In this document: piece after piece, positions 15,828 to 24,717 of the stretch | Layout of the letters: every line of letters begins with the position of its first letter | Numbering within the stretch: the stretch's first letter is position 1 | Assembly: GCF_002028405.1 (NCBI RefSeq) | Contig: NZ_CP020046.1 | Location: forward strand, 1,488,001 to 1,552,000 | DNA: 64,000 nucleotides | Source: Thiomonas intermedia | GTDB lineage: Bacteria > Pseudomonadota > Gammaproteobacteria > Burkholderiales > Burkholderiaceae_C | Direction of reading: 5' to 3' | Position numbers and translations under genes: made by a program | Notes under the pieces: model-generated | Database searches by the model: none | Seen by the model: the letters and a program-made list of their open reading frames with translations, nothing else | What the model was told of the DNA's origin: nothing

Positions 15828-18127
15828 CCAGGCCGAGCGGCAATGCCTGGGACAGTCGCACCTCGCGCTGGGCCATGCGTCTGGCACTGGCCCTGGGCCT
15901 GCCGCTGGCCGTCTTCCTGGTCTTCCTGCTGGCGGTATCCACCGACAACACGGCGCAGCCCAGCCCGTTCTTCGGCTGGCTGTACTGGATCAACTTCGTC
16001 GTCGCCGGCCTTTTGCTGCTCCTCGTCGTCGCCCTGGGCCTGCGGCTGGGCTGGCGACTGCACAAGCGACGCTTCGGCAGCCGTCTGCTGTTCAAGCTCG
16101 CGGCGGTGTTCGCGCTGGTGGGCGTGCTGCCCGGCGTCGTCATCTACACCGTGTCCTATCAGTTCGTCGCCCGCAGCATCGAGACCTGGTTCGATGTGAA
16201 GGTCGAGGGTGCGCTCAACGCCGGCCTGAATCTGGGGCGCACCACACTCAACGTGCTGCAAAACGATCTGCAGACCAAGGCGCGCAATCTGTCGGTGCAG
16301 ATCGCCGAAGACCCCACACTGCTGTCCCCGCTGGCCATGGAGCAATTGCGCCAGCAGCTCGGCCTGCAGCAGATCACGGTGTTCGATGGCAACGGCACGG
16401 TTCTGGTCACCGCGGGAGGCAATCCGTTTTCGCTGATCCCCGACCTGCCCGGACCGAGCAGCATGCGGCAACTGCGCACCATGGGATCGATTTCGGATAT
16501 CGAGGGTGGCGACGACGGCTCAGGTCAGACGCCGCAGAAGCTGAAGCTGCGGGTCGTGGTCGGCCTGCCCACGCGCAACTTCGTCCTCCCCGGTCATGGG
16601 CGCTATCTGCAGCTCATCCAGGACGTGCCGCAAGCCATCTCCAGCAGCGCCCTCGAAGTCCAGCGCGCCTATGGCGAGTATCAGGAGCGCGCCCTGGGGC
16701 GTGAGGGCCTCAAGCGCATGTATATCTCAACCCTCACCCTGACCTTGTTCCTGGCCGTTTTCCTGGCGGTGCTGCTCGCGGTGGTTCTCGGCAATCAACT
16801 GGCCAAGCCACTGTTGCTGCTGGCCGATGGCATGAAGGCCGTAGCCGAAGGCGATCTGCGCCAAAAACCGCACTTCCAGCGCAACGACGAACTCGGCGTG
16901 CTGGTGCGCTCGTTCAATGCCATGACCAACCAGCTCGCCGAAGCCCGGGCGCAGGTGCAGTTCAACCACGACGCGCTCGAAGCTTCGCGCGCCTATCTGC
17001 AAAGCGTGCTCGACAACCTCAGCGCGGGCGTGCTGGTGCTGGGCGGCGACCAACGTCTGGCCCTTGCCAATCCAAGCGCCACGAGGCTACTGCGCGCCCC
17101 GCTGCAAGGCCTGATCGGCCAGCCCTTGAGCCAGCACCCCAGCCTTCAGCCCCTGGCGCAGACCATCGCCGAGGCCTTCGCCTCGCTCGACGAGCAGGAC
17201 GCCTCCGCCCCAAGCCCGCACTGGCTGCAGCAGATCGACTACACCTTCCCTGGAAGCGATGCCACCATCACCCTGCTGGCGCGGGGCGCGAGGCTGGCCC
17301 TTCCTGGACAGCCGGCCTCGGTCGTCGTGTTCGACGACATCACCGAAGTCATCAGCGCGCAGCGTTCGATCGCCTGGGCCGAAGTGGCGCGGCGGCTGGC
17401 GCACGAGATCAAAAACCCGCTGACGCCCATCCAGCTCTCCGCCGAGCGCCTGCAGATGAAACTCTCGGGCAAGCTCGAAGGCGCCGACCGCGACATGCTC
17501 CAGCGCAGCACCACGACCATCGTCAACCAGGTGCAGGCCATGCAGCACATGGTCAACGACTTCCGCGATTACGCGCGGCTGCCGGCCGGCAGGCCCGAGG
17601 CCATGAACCTCAATGACCTCATCCGCGACGTTCTCAATCTCTACAGCAGCCTGCCCGCGAAAGACGGCGCCAGCCCCGAGGAACATCCGCAGGTTCGGGC
17701 CGACCTCGCAGCCGATCTGCCCGACATCCTGGGCAACGCCACCCAACTGCGCCAGGTCATCCACAACCTGCTGCAAAACGCCATCGATGCCGTGGCCGCG
17801 CAGCCCGAGCGCAAAGTGCGCCTGCGTACCGAGATCCTGGCGGCCCAGCCGGGCGCCGTGCCCCGCATTCGCCTGAGCGTGAGCGACAACGGGCCGGGCT
17901 TCAGCGACAAGATCCTGCACCGCGCCTTCGAGCCCTACGTCACCAGCAAGCCGCGCGGCACCGGCCTGGGCTTGGCCGTGGTGAAAAAGATCGCGGAGGA
18001 ACATCATGCCCGCATCGAGATTCAGAACCTGCTGGCAGAGGGGTCGGTTGGCGGCGCACGCGTATCCCTTATATTCCCGGGACTGGCGCAACAGCCTCCT
18101 GTGCACGCGCCCTTGCAGCATGCATGA
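15824..18127 (+). CDS. ntrY: NtrY-type sensor histidine kinase
   Basis: A 767-residue membrane histidine kinase. Hydrophobic segments lie near residues 20-40, 48-72, 88-115 and 305-328 around a periplasmic region. A HAMP domain (about 328-380), a PAS domain (about 390-500), a phospho-acceptor helix with the histidine of RRLAHEIKNPLTP at about residue 527, and a C-terminal ATPase domain with DNGPGF and GTGLGLAVV follow. NtrY-NtrX is associated with nitrogen or redox and envelope control in proteobacteria. The start overlaps the DUF4390 stop by 4 nt, and ntrX follows after 91 nt that contain a dispersed repeat. Confidence 0.93.
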   Translation: MTRPSGNAWDSRTSRWAMRLALALGLPLAVFLVFLLAVSTDNTAQPSPFFGWLYWINFVVAGLLLLLVVALGLRLGWRLHKRRFGSRLLFKLAAVFALVGVLPGVVIYTVSYQFVARSIETWFDVKVEGALNAGLNLGRTTLNVLQNDLQTKARNLSVQIAEDPTLLSPLAMEQLRQQLGLQQITVFDGNGTVLVTAGGNPFSLIPDLPGPSSMRQLRTMGSISDIEGGDDGSGQTPQKLKLRVVVGLPTRNFVLPGHGRYLQLIQDVPQAISSSALEVQRAYGEYQERALGREGLKRMYISTLTLTLFLAVFLAVLLAVVLGNQLAKPLLLLADGMKAVAEGDLRQKPHFQRNDELGVLVRSFNAMTNQLAEARAQVQFNHDALEASRAYLQSVLDNLSAGVLVLGGDQRLALANPSATRLLRAPLQGLIGQPLSQHPSLQPLAQTIAEAFASLDEQDASAPSPHWLQQIDYTFPGSDATITLLARGARLALPGQPASVVVFDDITEVISAQRSIAWAEVARRLAHEIKNPLTPIQLSAERLQMKLSGKLEGADRDMLQRSTTTIVNQVQAMQHMVNDFRDYARLPAGRPEAMNLNDLIRDVLNLYSSLPAKDGASPEEHPQVRADLAADLPDILGNATQLRQVIHNLLQNAIDAVAAQPERKVRLRTEILAAQPGAVPRIRLSVSDNGPGFSDKILHRAFEPYVTSKPRGTGLGLAVVKKIAEEHHARIEIQNLLAEGSVGGARVSLIFPGLAQQPPVHAPLQHA

Positions 18128-18151
18128 CCGCCCGGAAGCCGCGCCCCATCA

Positions 18152-18202
18152 AGGCCGTCCCCAGGGGGGTCGAGAAAACTTGGGGCTGCCCGGCGTTTTC
18201 TT
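18152..18202 (+). repeat. Dispersed palindromic repeat, copy A
   Basis: The core at 18172-18202 is an inverted repeat, GAGAAAAC and GTTTTCTT flanking a 15-nt GC-rich centre, preceded by a GGCC / CCCCAGGGG segment. The reverse strand of 63395-63443 carries a near-identical copy (28 of 31 core positions). This copy lies inside the ntrY-ntrX gap. Confidence 0.75.
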
Positions 18203-18218
18203 GAAAGAGTGAATCGGT

Positions 18219-18941
18219 ATGGCAAGCATTTTGGTGGTGGATGATGAGATGGGGATTCGTGAGCTGCTCTCCGAAATCCTCAATGACGAAGGGCACAGCG
18301 TGGCACTGGCCGAAAACGCCGCGCAGGCCCGGCAGCTGCGTGCCCAGGCCCAGCCCGACCTCGTGCTGCTCGACATCTGGATGCCCGACACCGATGGCGT
18401 CACCCTGCTCAAGGAATGGTCCAGCAGTGGCCAGCTCACCATGCCCGTCATCATGATGTCCGGCCATGGCACCATCGACCATGCCGTCGAAGCCACCCGC
18501 ATCGGCGCGATGGCCTTTCTCGAAAAGCCCATCGCCCTGCAAAAGCTCTTGCAATCGGTTTCACAAGCCCTGACCAAGCCCGTGGCTCGCCAGGCGGGTG
18601 GCGCAAGCCTCGCACCCCCGGCGGTCGCCCCGGCAGGCTCCGCCGCGCCGGCACTGCCCCCGCAACCCGCGGCACTGCCTGCCGAGCGCGCCTTTCTGCT
18701 CGACCGCCCCTTGCGCGAGGCCCGAGACGAGTTCGAGCGCGCCTACTTCGAGTTTCACCTGGCCCGCGAGAACGGCAGCATGACCCGCGTGGCCGAGAAG
18801 ACCGGGCTTGAGCGCACCCATCTCTACCGCAAGATCAAGCAACTCGGCGTCGACCTGGGCCGTGGCATGCGCAGCCGCAACGAGCCTGCATCCCCGCAAG
18901 ACGACGAAGCCATCACCCCTCTCGGGCCTGCTGCTGAGTGA
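18219..18941 (+). CDS. ntrX: NtrX-like response regulator without AAA+ domain
   Basis: A 240-residue regulator paired with NtrY. The receiver domain covers residues 1-125 with acidic Asp8-Asp9 and phospho-acceptor Asp52 in LLDIWMPD. A proline/alanine-rich linker (about 126-160) leads to a Fis-type helix-turn-helix near residues 190-222 (MTRVAEKTGLERTHLYRKIKQLG). The sigma-54-interacting AAA+ domain of canonical NtrX is absent, so this protein should act independently of sigma-54. The short form is common beside ntrY in Burkholderiales. A repeat and a weak ribosome-binding site lie upstream. Confidence 0.88.
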   Translation: MASILVVDDEMGIRELLSEILNDEGHSVALAENAAQARQLRAQAQPDLVLLDIWMPDTDGVTLLKEWSSSGQLTMPVIMMSGHGTIDHAVEATRIGAMAFLEKPIALQKLLQSVSQALTKPVARQAGGASLAPPAVAPAGSAAPALPPQPAALPAERAFLLDRPLREARDEFERAYFEFHLARENGSMTRVAEKTGLERTHLYRKIKQLGVDLGRGMRSRNEPASPQDDEAITPLGPAAE

Positions 18942-19046
18942 ACCCGTTGGTGAGGTGGCGCCCAAAGGCCCCGCAAATTTTGTTAGCATGTCAGTTTTTC
19001 CGAAATGCTGCGCACGGTCTGCCGATGCCCTGCAGGTGAAAAACAA

Positions 19047-19122
19047 GGCCAGGTAGCTCAGTTGGTAGAGCAGCGGATTGAAAATCCGCGTGTCGACGGT
19101 TCGATTCCGCCCCTGGCCACCA
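19047..19122 (+). tRNA. tRNA-Phe (GAA)
   Basis: A 76-nt tRNA with acceptor stem GGCCAGG / CCTGGCC, D-arm around TAGCTCAGTTGGTAGAG, anticodon GAA at 19080-19082, T-loop GGTTCGATTCC and an encoded CCA at 19120-19122. It stands alone between ntrX and the amidase gene and is followed closely by an intrinsic terminator. Confidence 0.97.
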
Positions 19123-19132
19123 AGACTTTCGA

Positions 19133-19160
19133 AGGCCTCCTGTCACCAGGAGGCCTTTTT
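19133..19160 (+). terminator. Intrinsic terminator after tRNA-Phe
   Basis: A perfect 10-bp stem (AGGCCTCCTG / CAGGAGGCCT) with loop TCAC, followed directly by a T-run. It begins 11 nt after the tRNA CCA end. Confidence 0.92.
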
Positions 19161-19182
19161 GTTGGCTCGGAGATGTGCTTTC

Positions 19183-20700
19183 ATGGCGCACCTCATGAGC
19201 CCCACTGACCTCCCCAATTTCTCGACCGCCCCGCCCGACGCGCTGGAGACGGCCGCGCGCATCCGGCACGGCGAGCTGAGTGCGGAAGGCGCCTTGCTGG
19301 ACGCGCTGGCGCGGTGCGATGCGGTCAACCCGCGCATCTATGCGGTCAGCGGCGATTTGCGCGCCTACGCACAGGGTCGCCTGACGCAGCTCGGCGCTTC
19401 AAGCGCGCCCTTTGCTGGTGTGCCGTTTCTGCTCAAGGATCTGGGTATGGATCTGGCCGGATGCGCCACCAGCCAGGGCAACGCCTGGCTGGCGCGCATG
19501 CCTGCGGGACAGACCGATGCGGTCGTGCGGCGTTGGGAGCAGGCGGGCCTGGTGATTTTCGGCCGCACCAATGCGCCCGAGCTGGGATTGAAAGCCATCA
19601 CCGAGCCGCTCGCCTTCGGGCCCACGCGCAACCCGTGGAGTCTGGAGCACACGCCGGGCGGCTCCTCAGGTGGCGCGGCGGCGGCCGTGGCGGCAGGCAT
19701 CGTGCCGGTGGCGGCGGCCAGCGACGGAGGCGGCTCGATTCGCATTCCGGCGGCGTACTGCGGCCTGTTCGGTCTGAAACCTTCGCGAGGCCGGGTGAGC
19801 TGCGCACCGCAGTTCGACGAGCAGTGGGAGGGCGCGGTCAGTGTCCATGCGATCTCGCGTTCGGTCCGCGACAGCGCCGCCCTGCTCGATGTGCTCGCTG
19901 GCGCCGAGCCCGGCGACCCATTTGTCGTTGCGCCGCCCGCTCGCCCCTATGCGCAGGAGGCGCATCCGCCTGCCGGGCGGCTGCGCATCGCGCTGAGCAC
20001 GACCTCGCCCATCGGCGGCGCGGTCGACGCGGCGTGGTCGCAAGCCGCGGCCGATTGCGGACAGCTTCTGCAATCGCTCGGCCATCACGTCGAGTGGGTC
20101 GATCCGGTGGGCGATGGCATGCAGCTGGCGCGCGATTACCTCACGATGTACTTCGGCCAGGTTGCCGGCCAATTGCAGTACTGGAAGGGGCGGGGCGTGC
20201 CCGCCTCGGCCTTTGAGACCGACACTCAGGCCCTGGCGCTCATTGGCCGCAGCCTCTCGGCCGGGGACTACGCCCTTTCCCGAGCTCGCTGGAACGCCCC
20301 GATGCGGGCGCTGGGCGCCTTGTTCGCGCGCTTCGATCTGTATCTCACCCCGACCTGTGCGCAACCGCCCGCCCGCATCGGCGAGCTGGCCACGCCAGAC
20401 TGGCAGCGCACCGCGCTGGGCGCCATTCTGCGATTCGGCCTGGGCGGGGTGTTGCGCCGCAGTGGCCTGGTGGAGCGTCTGGCGTTCGAGAATCTGCATC
20501 GCACGCCATTCACCCAGTTGGCCAATCTCACAGGCACGCCGGCCATGTCGGTGCCCTGGGGTCTGGATGCGCACGGCTTGCCTGTCGGCGTTCAATGTGC
20601 CGCCGCCTGGGGCCGGGAAGATTTGCTGCTGCAGGTCGCCAGCGAACTGGAGCAGGCGCATCCCTGGGCGCATTGGCGCCCGCCCATCTTCGCAGCATGA
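19183..20700 (+). CDS. Amidase-signature family amidase
   Basis: A 505-residue serine amidase of the amidase-signature family. The Ser-cisSer-Lys triad is visible: the lysine of VPFLLKDLGMDLAG, the serine of GGSSGGAAAAVAAG, and the nucleophile serine in SDGGGSIRIPAAYCGLFGLK. The C-terminal TPAMSVPWG and LPVGVQ blocks are present. The start at 19183 has GGAG ten bases upstream; an ATG at 19195 is possible. It lacks GatA context (no gatB or gatC nearby), so a stand-alone amide hydrolase is likely. The substrate is unknown. Confidence 0.9.
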   Translation: MAHLMSPTDLPNFSTAPPDALETAARIRHGELSAEGALLDALARCDAVNPRIYAVSGDLRAYAQGRLTQLGASSAPFAGVPFLLKDLGMDLAGCATSQGNAWLARMPAGQTDAVVRRWEQAGLVIFGRTNAPELGLKAITEPLAFGPTRNPWSLEHTPGGSSGGAAAAVAAGIVPVAAASDGGGSIRIPAAYCGLFGLKPSRGRVSCAPQFDEQWEGAVSVHAISRSVRDSAALLDVLAGAEPGDPFVVAPPARPYAQEAHPPAGRLRIALSTTSPIGGAVDAAWSQAAADCGQLLQSLGHHVEWVDPVGDGMQLARDYLTMYFGQVAGQLQYWKGRGVPASAFETDTQALALIGRSLSAGDYALSRARWNAPMRALGALFARFDLYLTPTCAQPPARIGELATPDWQRTALGAILRFGLGGVLRRSGLVERLAFENLHRTPFTQLANLTGTPAMSVPWGLDAHGLPVGVQCAAAWGREDLLLQVASELEQAHPWAHWRPPIFAA

Positions 20701-20728
20701 AAAAGGGACGCCGGAGCGTCCCTTTTTC
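20699..20728. terminator. Bidirectional intrinsic terminator
   Basis: A stem (AAAAAGGGACGC / GCGTCCCTTTTT) with loop CGGA, starting at the amidase stop codon. T-runs occur on both strands, so it can end both the amidase transcript and the convergent membrane-protein transcript. Confidence 0.92.
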
Positions 20729-20745
20729 ATGTGCGATTGACCGCG

Positions 20746-21948
20746 TCAGGCCGCGGCCAGGTGGGGGCCGGGCTTGAGCAGCAGCTTGCCGAACAGGCGG
20801 AAGTAGACCTGAAGGGTCTTGAACTGCACGAGCACCAGCGGCGACATGAGCAGGAAATACACCCACGACCCCACACCGACCAGCTTGGGCATGACCAGCC
20901 CGAAGTTGAGGAAGAACATGCCGAAGACGAAGAACGCCACGCCCGGGCAGATCAGCGCGAAGGCCCCGGCATTGCTCTTGGCACCGCCGGCATAGTCGGC
21001 AAAGTAGTTGAGCTTCTTCATGACCGCGTAGCCGATCATGCCGAACAGCACCTGCATCGACACGATCACCGAGGTAAACAGCAGCAGATCGGTGGGGTGA
21101 TGTGGGTTGCCGAACTGATGCGACAGCCCCATGGACCAGCGCACCCAGGTAATGCCGAGCAGGGTGAGGATGGGGATCAGGATCCACAGACTGCCCGCTG
21201 CCTGCGGCGCGATGCCATGACGCAAAATGGCGTCAAAACCCAGCACGACCTTGATGACCAGCAGCAGGATGGCCGCGCTGGCGAAGAAGACCGACAACAC
21301 CATGGCGATGGCGTTGATTTCGCGGTGGTGGCTCATGGCGCCCGGCGCGGCAAGACCCACGGCAATCATGGCCAGCGCGAAGATCGACACCATCGGGGCG
21401 AGCGAGTTGTTCTCGGCGAAATCGAACTGCGCGTGCACGAACAGGCGGGTGAAATAGGCCCCCAGAATGCGCAGCGCGTAGATGCCGACCGCGAGGAAGG
21501 CCGCGATCGCACCGGGATACATCCACTCGACCACACTCCAGAGATTGGGCACGAACACCGCGCCCAGCACGAAGGCCACATTGATGGTCATGGCCAGGGT
21601 GAGCGGCACCGCCATCAGGCTGATTTCGGCATTGGAAGACAGCAGCTTCTGATAGGCCTCCGTCTGGCGGAACAACCTGAACTCCCGCAGATTCCAGGCC
21701 AGCAGCCAGAAGTGCAGGATCGAGAACAGCGCAATCACCGCCAGATCGATCCCGACGAGCGCGGACAGCAGCGGGTTGTCCCCCGACGTCAAGATCGGCC
21801 ACAGATGGTTGAACGTCACCATCGGCGTATCCGGATGGGGCAGCAGAAACATGGGATAGATGAAAAACGACACCGCAAGCCCGCCTGCGCCCAACGCGGC
21901 CAGGAAGTACATCGGGGAATAACGCTCTCGAAGGTTGTTGACCAGCAT
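20746..21948 (-). CDS. Polytopic membrane protein of unknown function
   Basis: A protein of about 400 residues with roughly ten hydrophobic helices and short loops. It has no signal peptide apart from the first helix. A central hydrophilic stretch follows helix 3 (RLFRQTEAYQKLLSSN). One helix contains a cysteine in FALICPGVAFFVFGMFF. It faintly recalls the TsoY-type membrane proteins and TehA/SLAC1-like transporters, but I cannot assign it. The start at 21948 has CAGGAG just upstream; a further in-frame ATG at 21981 is less likely. It is a monocistronic minus-strand gene with its own 271-nt upstream region and a terminator. Confidence 0.75.
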   Translation of the reverse strand: MLVNNLRERYSPMYFLAALGAGGLAVSFFIYPMFLLPHPDTPMVTFNHLWPILTSGDNPLLSALVGIDLAVIALFSILHFWLLAWNLREFRLFRQTEAYQKLLSSNAEISLMAVPLTLAMTINVAFVLGAVFVPNLWSVVEWMYPGAIAAFLAVGIYALRILGAYFTRLFVHAQFDFAENNSLAPMVSIFALAMIAVGLAAPGAMSHHREINAIAMVLSVFFASAAILLLVIKVVLGFDAILRHGIAPQAAGSLWILIPILTLLGITWVRWSMGLSHQFGNPHHPTDLLLFTSVIVSMQVLFGMIGYAVMKKLNYFADYAGGAKSNAGAFALICPGVAFFVFGMFFLNFGLVMPKLVGVGSWVYFLLMSPLVLVQFKTLQVYFRLFGKLLLKPGPHLAAA

Positions 21949-22219
21949 GGGTAGCACTCCTGGGAGAAAGAGGGAACGCAACCGGCGACGGCATCGCCGC
22001 TGCGGTTGCAGTTTGTTTCAAATACGGGGTGGAGTATATGAATGCAAATCCCACGATGTTTGATGGATCGCAATTTCCAAAAAATGATCCCTGAAAAATC
22101 AAAGGCTTTCTCGCGCGAAAAACGCTCACGGCCTTCGAACGTGGAGGTCTCTGCCTTGATTGTCAGAGGCTGACGGCGGCCCGCGCCTGGCGCCGTGTCG
22201 GCGCAAGCCGCTGGACGAT

Positions 22220-22747
22220 TCAAGGGCCGTCAAAGAAGAAGACCTCGCTGACCCAGAGCGCCACGCCGCCATAAACGAAGGACGATCGGCGCGCCCAGCG
22301 GGCGCCGATGCCGTGAGCCGCGTGCGGCATACGGCACAGGGGATGCGCCGCTCGCAACCGTCGGACGCGAAGGTCGCTGCGCCGGGTCTGGGGGCGGGTG
22401 AACACCGCGTCGCCCACCGGCTTGACGCCAAGGTGCCGCAGCAGCCGCCACGGGCCGCGCAAGGCAGCCAGGGGGCAAACGCTGTGGCCCAGCACCCTGG
22501 GCACGCCATCGGCCATCAGCAACACGTCGCGGCGCCAGACCTTGCGGCCTTGCGGCAGCCCGAGCAGGGGGTATTCGTCTCGCAGGGCCCGCGCCGCCCC
22601 CTGCCGCAGCAGCCGCAACTCGAAGTGCGTGCTGTGCTGGCGCAGCCTGCGAGTGAGCGAGCCCGCGTCGGTCAGCCAGTTTTCCAACCCGCTGCGCCGC
22701 CCCAAGGGCAGCGCTGGCGACCAGGACTCGGAGGACGGAGCGGACAT
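22220..22747 (-). CDS. ubiC: Chorismate pyruvate-lyase
   Basis: UbiC splits chorismate to 4-hydroxybenzoate and pyruvate, the first committed step of ubiquinone synthesis. From the chosen ATG the protein has about 175 residues, near the usual 165. The conserved WLTDAGSLTRRL near the N-terminus, the R-D-V-L-L block around residue 75 and the C-terminal WARRSSFVYGGVALWVSEVF are present. ATGs at 22771 and 22786 are in frame and not excluded. No ubiA lies beside it; the dienelactone hydrolase-like gene precedes it after a hairpin. Confidence 0.88.
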   Translation of the reverse strand: MSAPSSESWSPALPLGRRSGLENWLTDAGSLTRRLRQHSTHFELRLLRQGAARALRDEYPLLGLPQGRKVWRRDVLLMADGVPRVLGHSVCPLAALRGPWRLLRHLGVKPVGDAVFTRPQTRRSDLRVRRLRAAHPLCRMPHAAHGIGARWARRSSFVYGGVALWVSEVFFFDGP

Positions 22748-22810
22748 GCGGCGGACGCGGTGCAGGGCCATGGGCAAGAAACGCAAAGCCGCCAGTATCG
22801 CGCATGGGCT

Positions 22811-22832
22811 GCGCGGGCATGCAGGCCCGCGC
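22811..22832 (-). terminator. Hairpin between dienelactone hydrolase-like gene and ubiC
   Basis: An 8-bp GC stem (GCGCGGGC / GCCCGCGC) with a 6-nt loop, just after the hydrolase stop on the minus strand. There is no T-tract, so it is only a candidate terminator. Confidence 0.4.
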
Positions 22833-22843
22833 CGATCTGTCGA

Positions 22844-23509
22844 TCAGCCGAGGTGTCGGGCGAAGAACGTCAGTGCGCGCTCGCGGGCGAGTTGGGCCGC
22901 TGCAGGGTCGTGGCTGGCCCGCACGTCGCAGTTGAAGCCGTGGTCGGCGTCGTAGACATGGAACTCCGCCGAGGGATTGGCGACGCGCACGGCCTCACGG
23001 TCGGCCTCGGAGATGTGGGCATCCCGCAGGCCGTAATGAAATTGCAGCGGGCCCTGCGCCGTCTCCTTCACCAGCTGGATATTGCGGCCGCCGTAGTAAC
23101 TCACCGCAGGCATGCCCGCACGGATGGACGCGAGATAGGCGATGCTGCCGCCCCAGCAATAGCCGACGACGCCGACCTTGCCCGCAGTCGCGACGGCCTG
23201 CGCCGCGGCCTGAACCGAGGCCAGCGCACGGTCAAACCCCAGCTCGGAAACCAGCGCCATGCCCTTCTGCATGCCGGGCCCGTCGTAGCCCAGTTCGACG
23301 CCCTTCTCCAGCGTGTCGAACACGGCGGGCGCGATGGCGAGATAGCCGGCCGCCGCATAGCCATCGGCCACGCTGCGGATGTGGGCGTTCACCCCGAAAA
23401 TCTCCTGGACGACAACGATGCCGCCCTTGGGCTTGCCCTCGGGCTCGGCGAGATAGGCGCCGACGGTCTGTCCATCGGCGGTATGCAGGGTCAGGTACTT
23501 GTGTGGCAT
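22844..23509 (-). CDS. Dienelactone hydrolase family protein
   Basis: A 221-residue alpha/beta hydrolase of the dienelactone hydrolase family. The nucleophile cysteine lies in GVVGYCWGGSIAYL, and the family's VQEIFGVN block and C-terminal histidine in VYDADHGFNCDV are visible. The real substrate of stand-alone members is usually unknown; no chlorocatechol pathway genes are near. GAAGGAGCC lies upstream of the ATG. The gene is cytoplasmic, as there is no signal peptide. Confidence 0.9.
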   Translation of the reverse strand: MPHKYLTLHTADGQTVGAYLAEPEGKPKGGIVVVQEIFGVNAHIRSVADGYAAAGYLAIAPAVFDTLEKGVELGYDGPGMQKGMALVSELGFDRALASVQAAAQAVATAGKVGVVGYCWGGSIAYLASIRAGMPAVSYYGGRNIQLVKETAQGPLQFHYGLRDAHISEADREAVRVANPSAEFHVYDADHGFNCDVRASHDPAAAQLARERALTFFARHLG

Positions 23510-23693
23510 GAAAAGGCTCCTTCAGGGCATGTGCGGGGAGCGGATGTCAGCGCCCTAGACCGGGTCATGGCCCGGTCCACGTCCGCGACGAAACCTCGCG
23601 GCGGCAACTTGAACGTCCGCCCGGACATTGTGCGGCGCGGTCACGTTGCGCGCCGGGCGCCACGGCTTACCCCGGCACGTCGGCAGCCCATCT

Positions 23694-24605
23694 TCAGAGC
23701 AGTTGCACACCGTCGAGATGCGTGGCAACGCGCTGCCGGATCATTTCCACGAGATCGCCCACATAGGGGCGCAGGGCCAATTCGCGCGGCACGGTGACGT
23801 GCAGTTCGCTCCACAGCCCGCGCGCCCCGACACGACGAGCCTGCACATAGCCGCTGTCGATCGATGGCTTGAGCGCCCAGTTCGGCAGCGCCGCGATACC
23901 CCGGCGACTGGCCACGAGTTGCAGGATGGCGATGGTGAGCTCGGCCGTGCGCCGCGGCAGATGGATGCCTGCCGGCTGCAGCACCTCTCGAATGAGGTCG
24001 ATGCGCGCGTCGGGCGCGGGATAGGTGATCAGGGTCTCGCCCTCGAGATCTTCGGCCCGGACGCTGCGCCGGGCCCCAAGCGCATGACCCGGCGGCAGCG
24101 CGAGCAGGATCTCGAATCGAAACAGCGGCAGCGAGACCCATTGCCGCCCGGAGGCGCGTCGCGCCCCGATCACCAGATCGGCCTTGCCCTTGCTCAGCAA
24201 CGCCTCGGGGTCGCGGTGGAATCCCGACACCAGATCGACCTCCACATCGGGCCAGCGCTGGCGGAAGGCATCGAGCACCGGCATCAGCCATTCGAAGCAG
24301 GTGTGACATTCGAGAACCAGCCTCAGCGTGCCAAGGGTGTCGCCCTGAATACGCTGCAAATCATGCTCGGCGGCCTGCTGCGCCTCGCGCATCTGCCGCG
24401 CCAGCGCCAGCAGACGCTCTCCCGCTGGCGTGAAGCGCAGGCCGCGCGCGTCGCGCAACAAGAGCGGCATGCCGTAGTGGCTTTCCAGCGCGCGCAGCTG
24501 GTGCGACAGCGCCGAGGGCGTGAGATGCACCGCCTCGGCCGCGGCGTTGATGCGCCCGGTCTCGGCAATGGCGATGAGAGAGCGCAGATGACGGAGTTCG
24601 AGCAT
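23694..24605 (-). CDS. metR: MetR-type LysR regulator
   Basis: A 303-residue LysR-family regulator that matches MetR, the homocysteine-responsive activator of metE. The winged helix-turn-helix covers residues 1-65 ([24 protein letters not shown]). The co-inducer domain begins with the MetR-typical [17 protein letters not shown]. The start MLELRH at 24605 is preferred because an upstream ATG at 24629 falls inside the MetR box. It is divergent from metE, the classic arrangement. Confidence 0.92.
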   Translation of the reverse strand: MLELRHLRSLIAIAETGRINAAAEAVHLTPSALSHQLRALESHYGMPLLLRDARGLRFTPAGERLLALARQMREAQQAAEHDLQRIQGDTLGTLRLVLECHTCFEWLMPVLDAFRQRWPDVEVDLVSGFHRDPEALLSKGKADLVIGARRASGRQWVSLPLFRFEILLALPPGHALGARRSVRAEDLEGETLITYPAPDARIDLIREVLQPAGIHLPRRTAELTIAILQLVASRRGIAALPNWALKPSIDSGYVQARRVGARGLWSELHVTVPRELALRPYVGDLVEMIRQRVATHLDGVQLL

Positions 24606-24619
24606 GGCCAGAGGAAAGT

Positions 24620-24632
24620 TGAATGCCATTCA
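24620..24632. promoter_or_regulatory. MetR box in the metR-metE control region
   Basis: The 13-mer TGAATGCCATTCA fits the MetR consensus TGAA-N5-TTCA exactly. It lies between the divergent metR and metE genes, 15 nt from the metR start and 86 nt from the metE start. No SAM or cobalamin riboswitch is visible in this short gap. Confidence 0.8.
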
Positions 24633-24717
24633 GCCTAACCTAAAAATTCATCGCTTGATTCACTTCAGCGGGGTGCGCAAACTCCCTCCTGCTTTCATTT
24701 CACCTTGGAGTATCGGC

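Noticed and set aside
20731-21954. 407-codon plus-strand frame opposite the unassigned membrane protein
   Set aside because: Highly charged Gln/His/Arg-rich translation typical of the antisense of a membrane protein; the minus-strand frame has clear membrane helices and a ribosome-binding site.
24606-24717. Possible riboswitch ahead of metE
   Set aside because: The gap is too short for a SAM or cobalamin riboswitch and shows no matching conserved elements; the MetR box explains the control.
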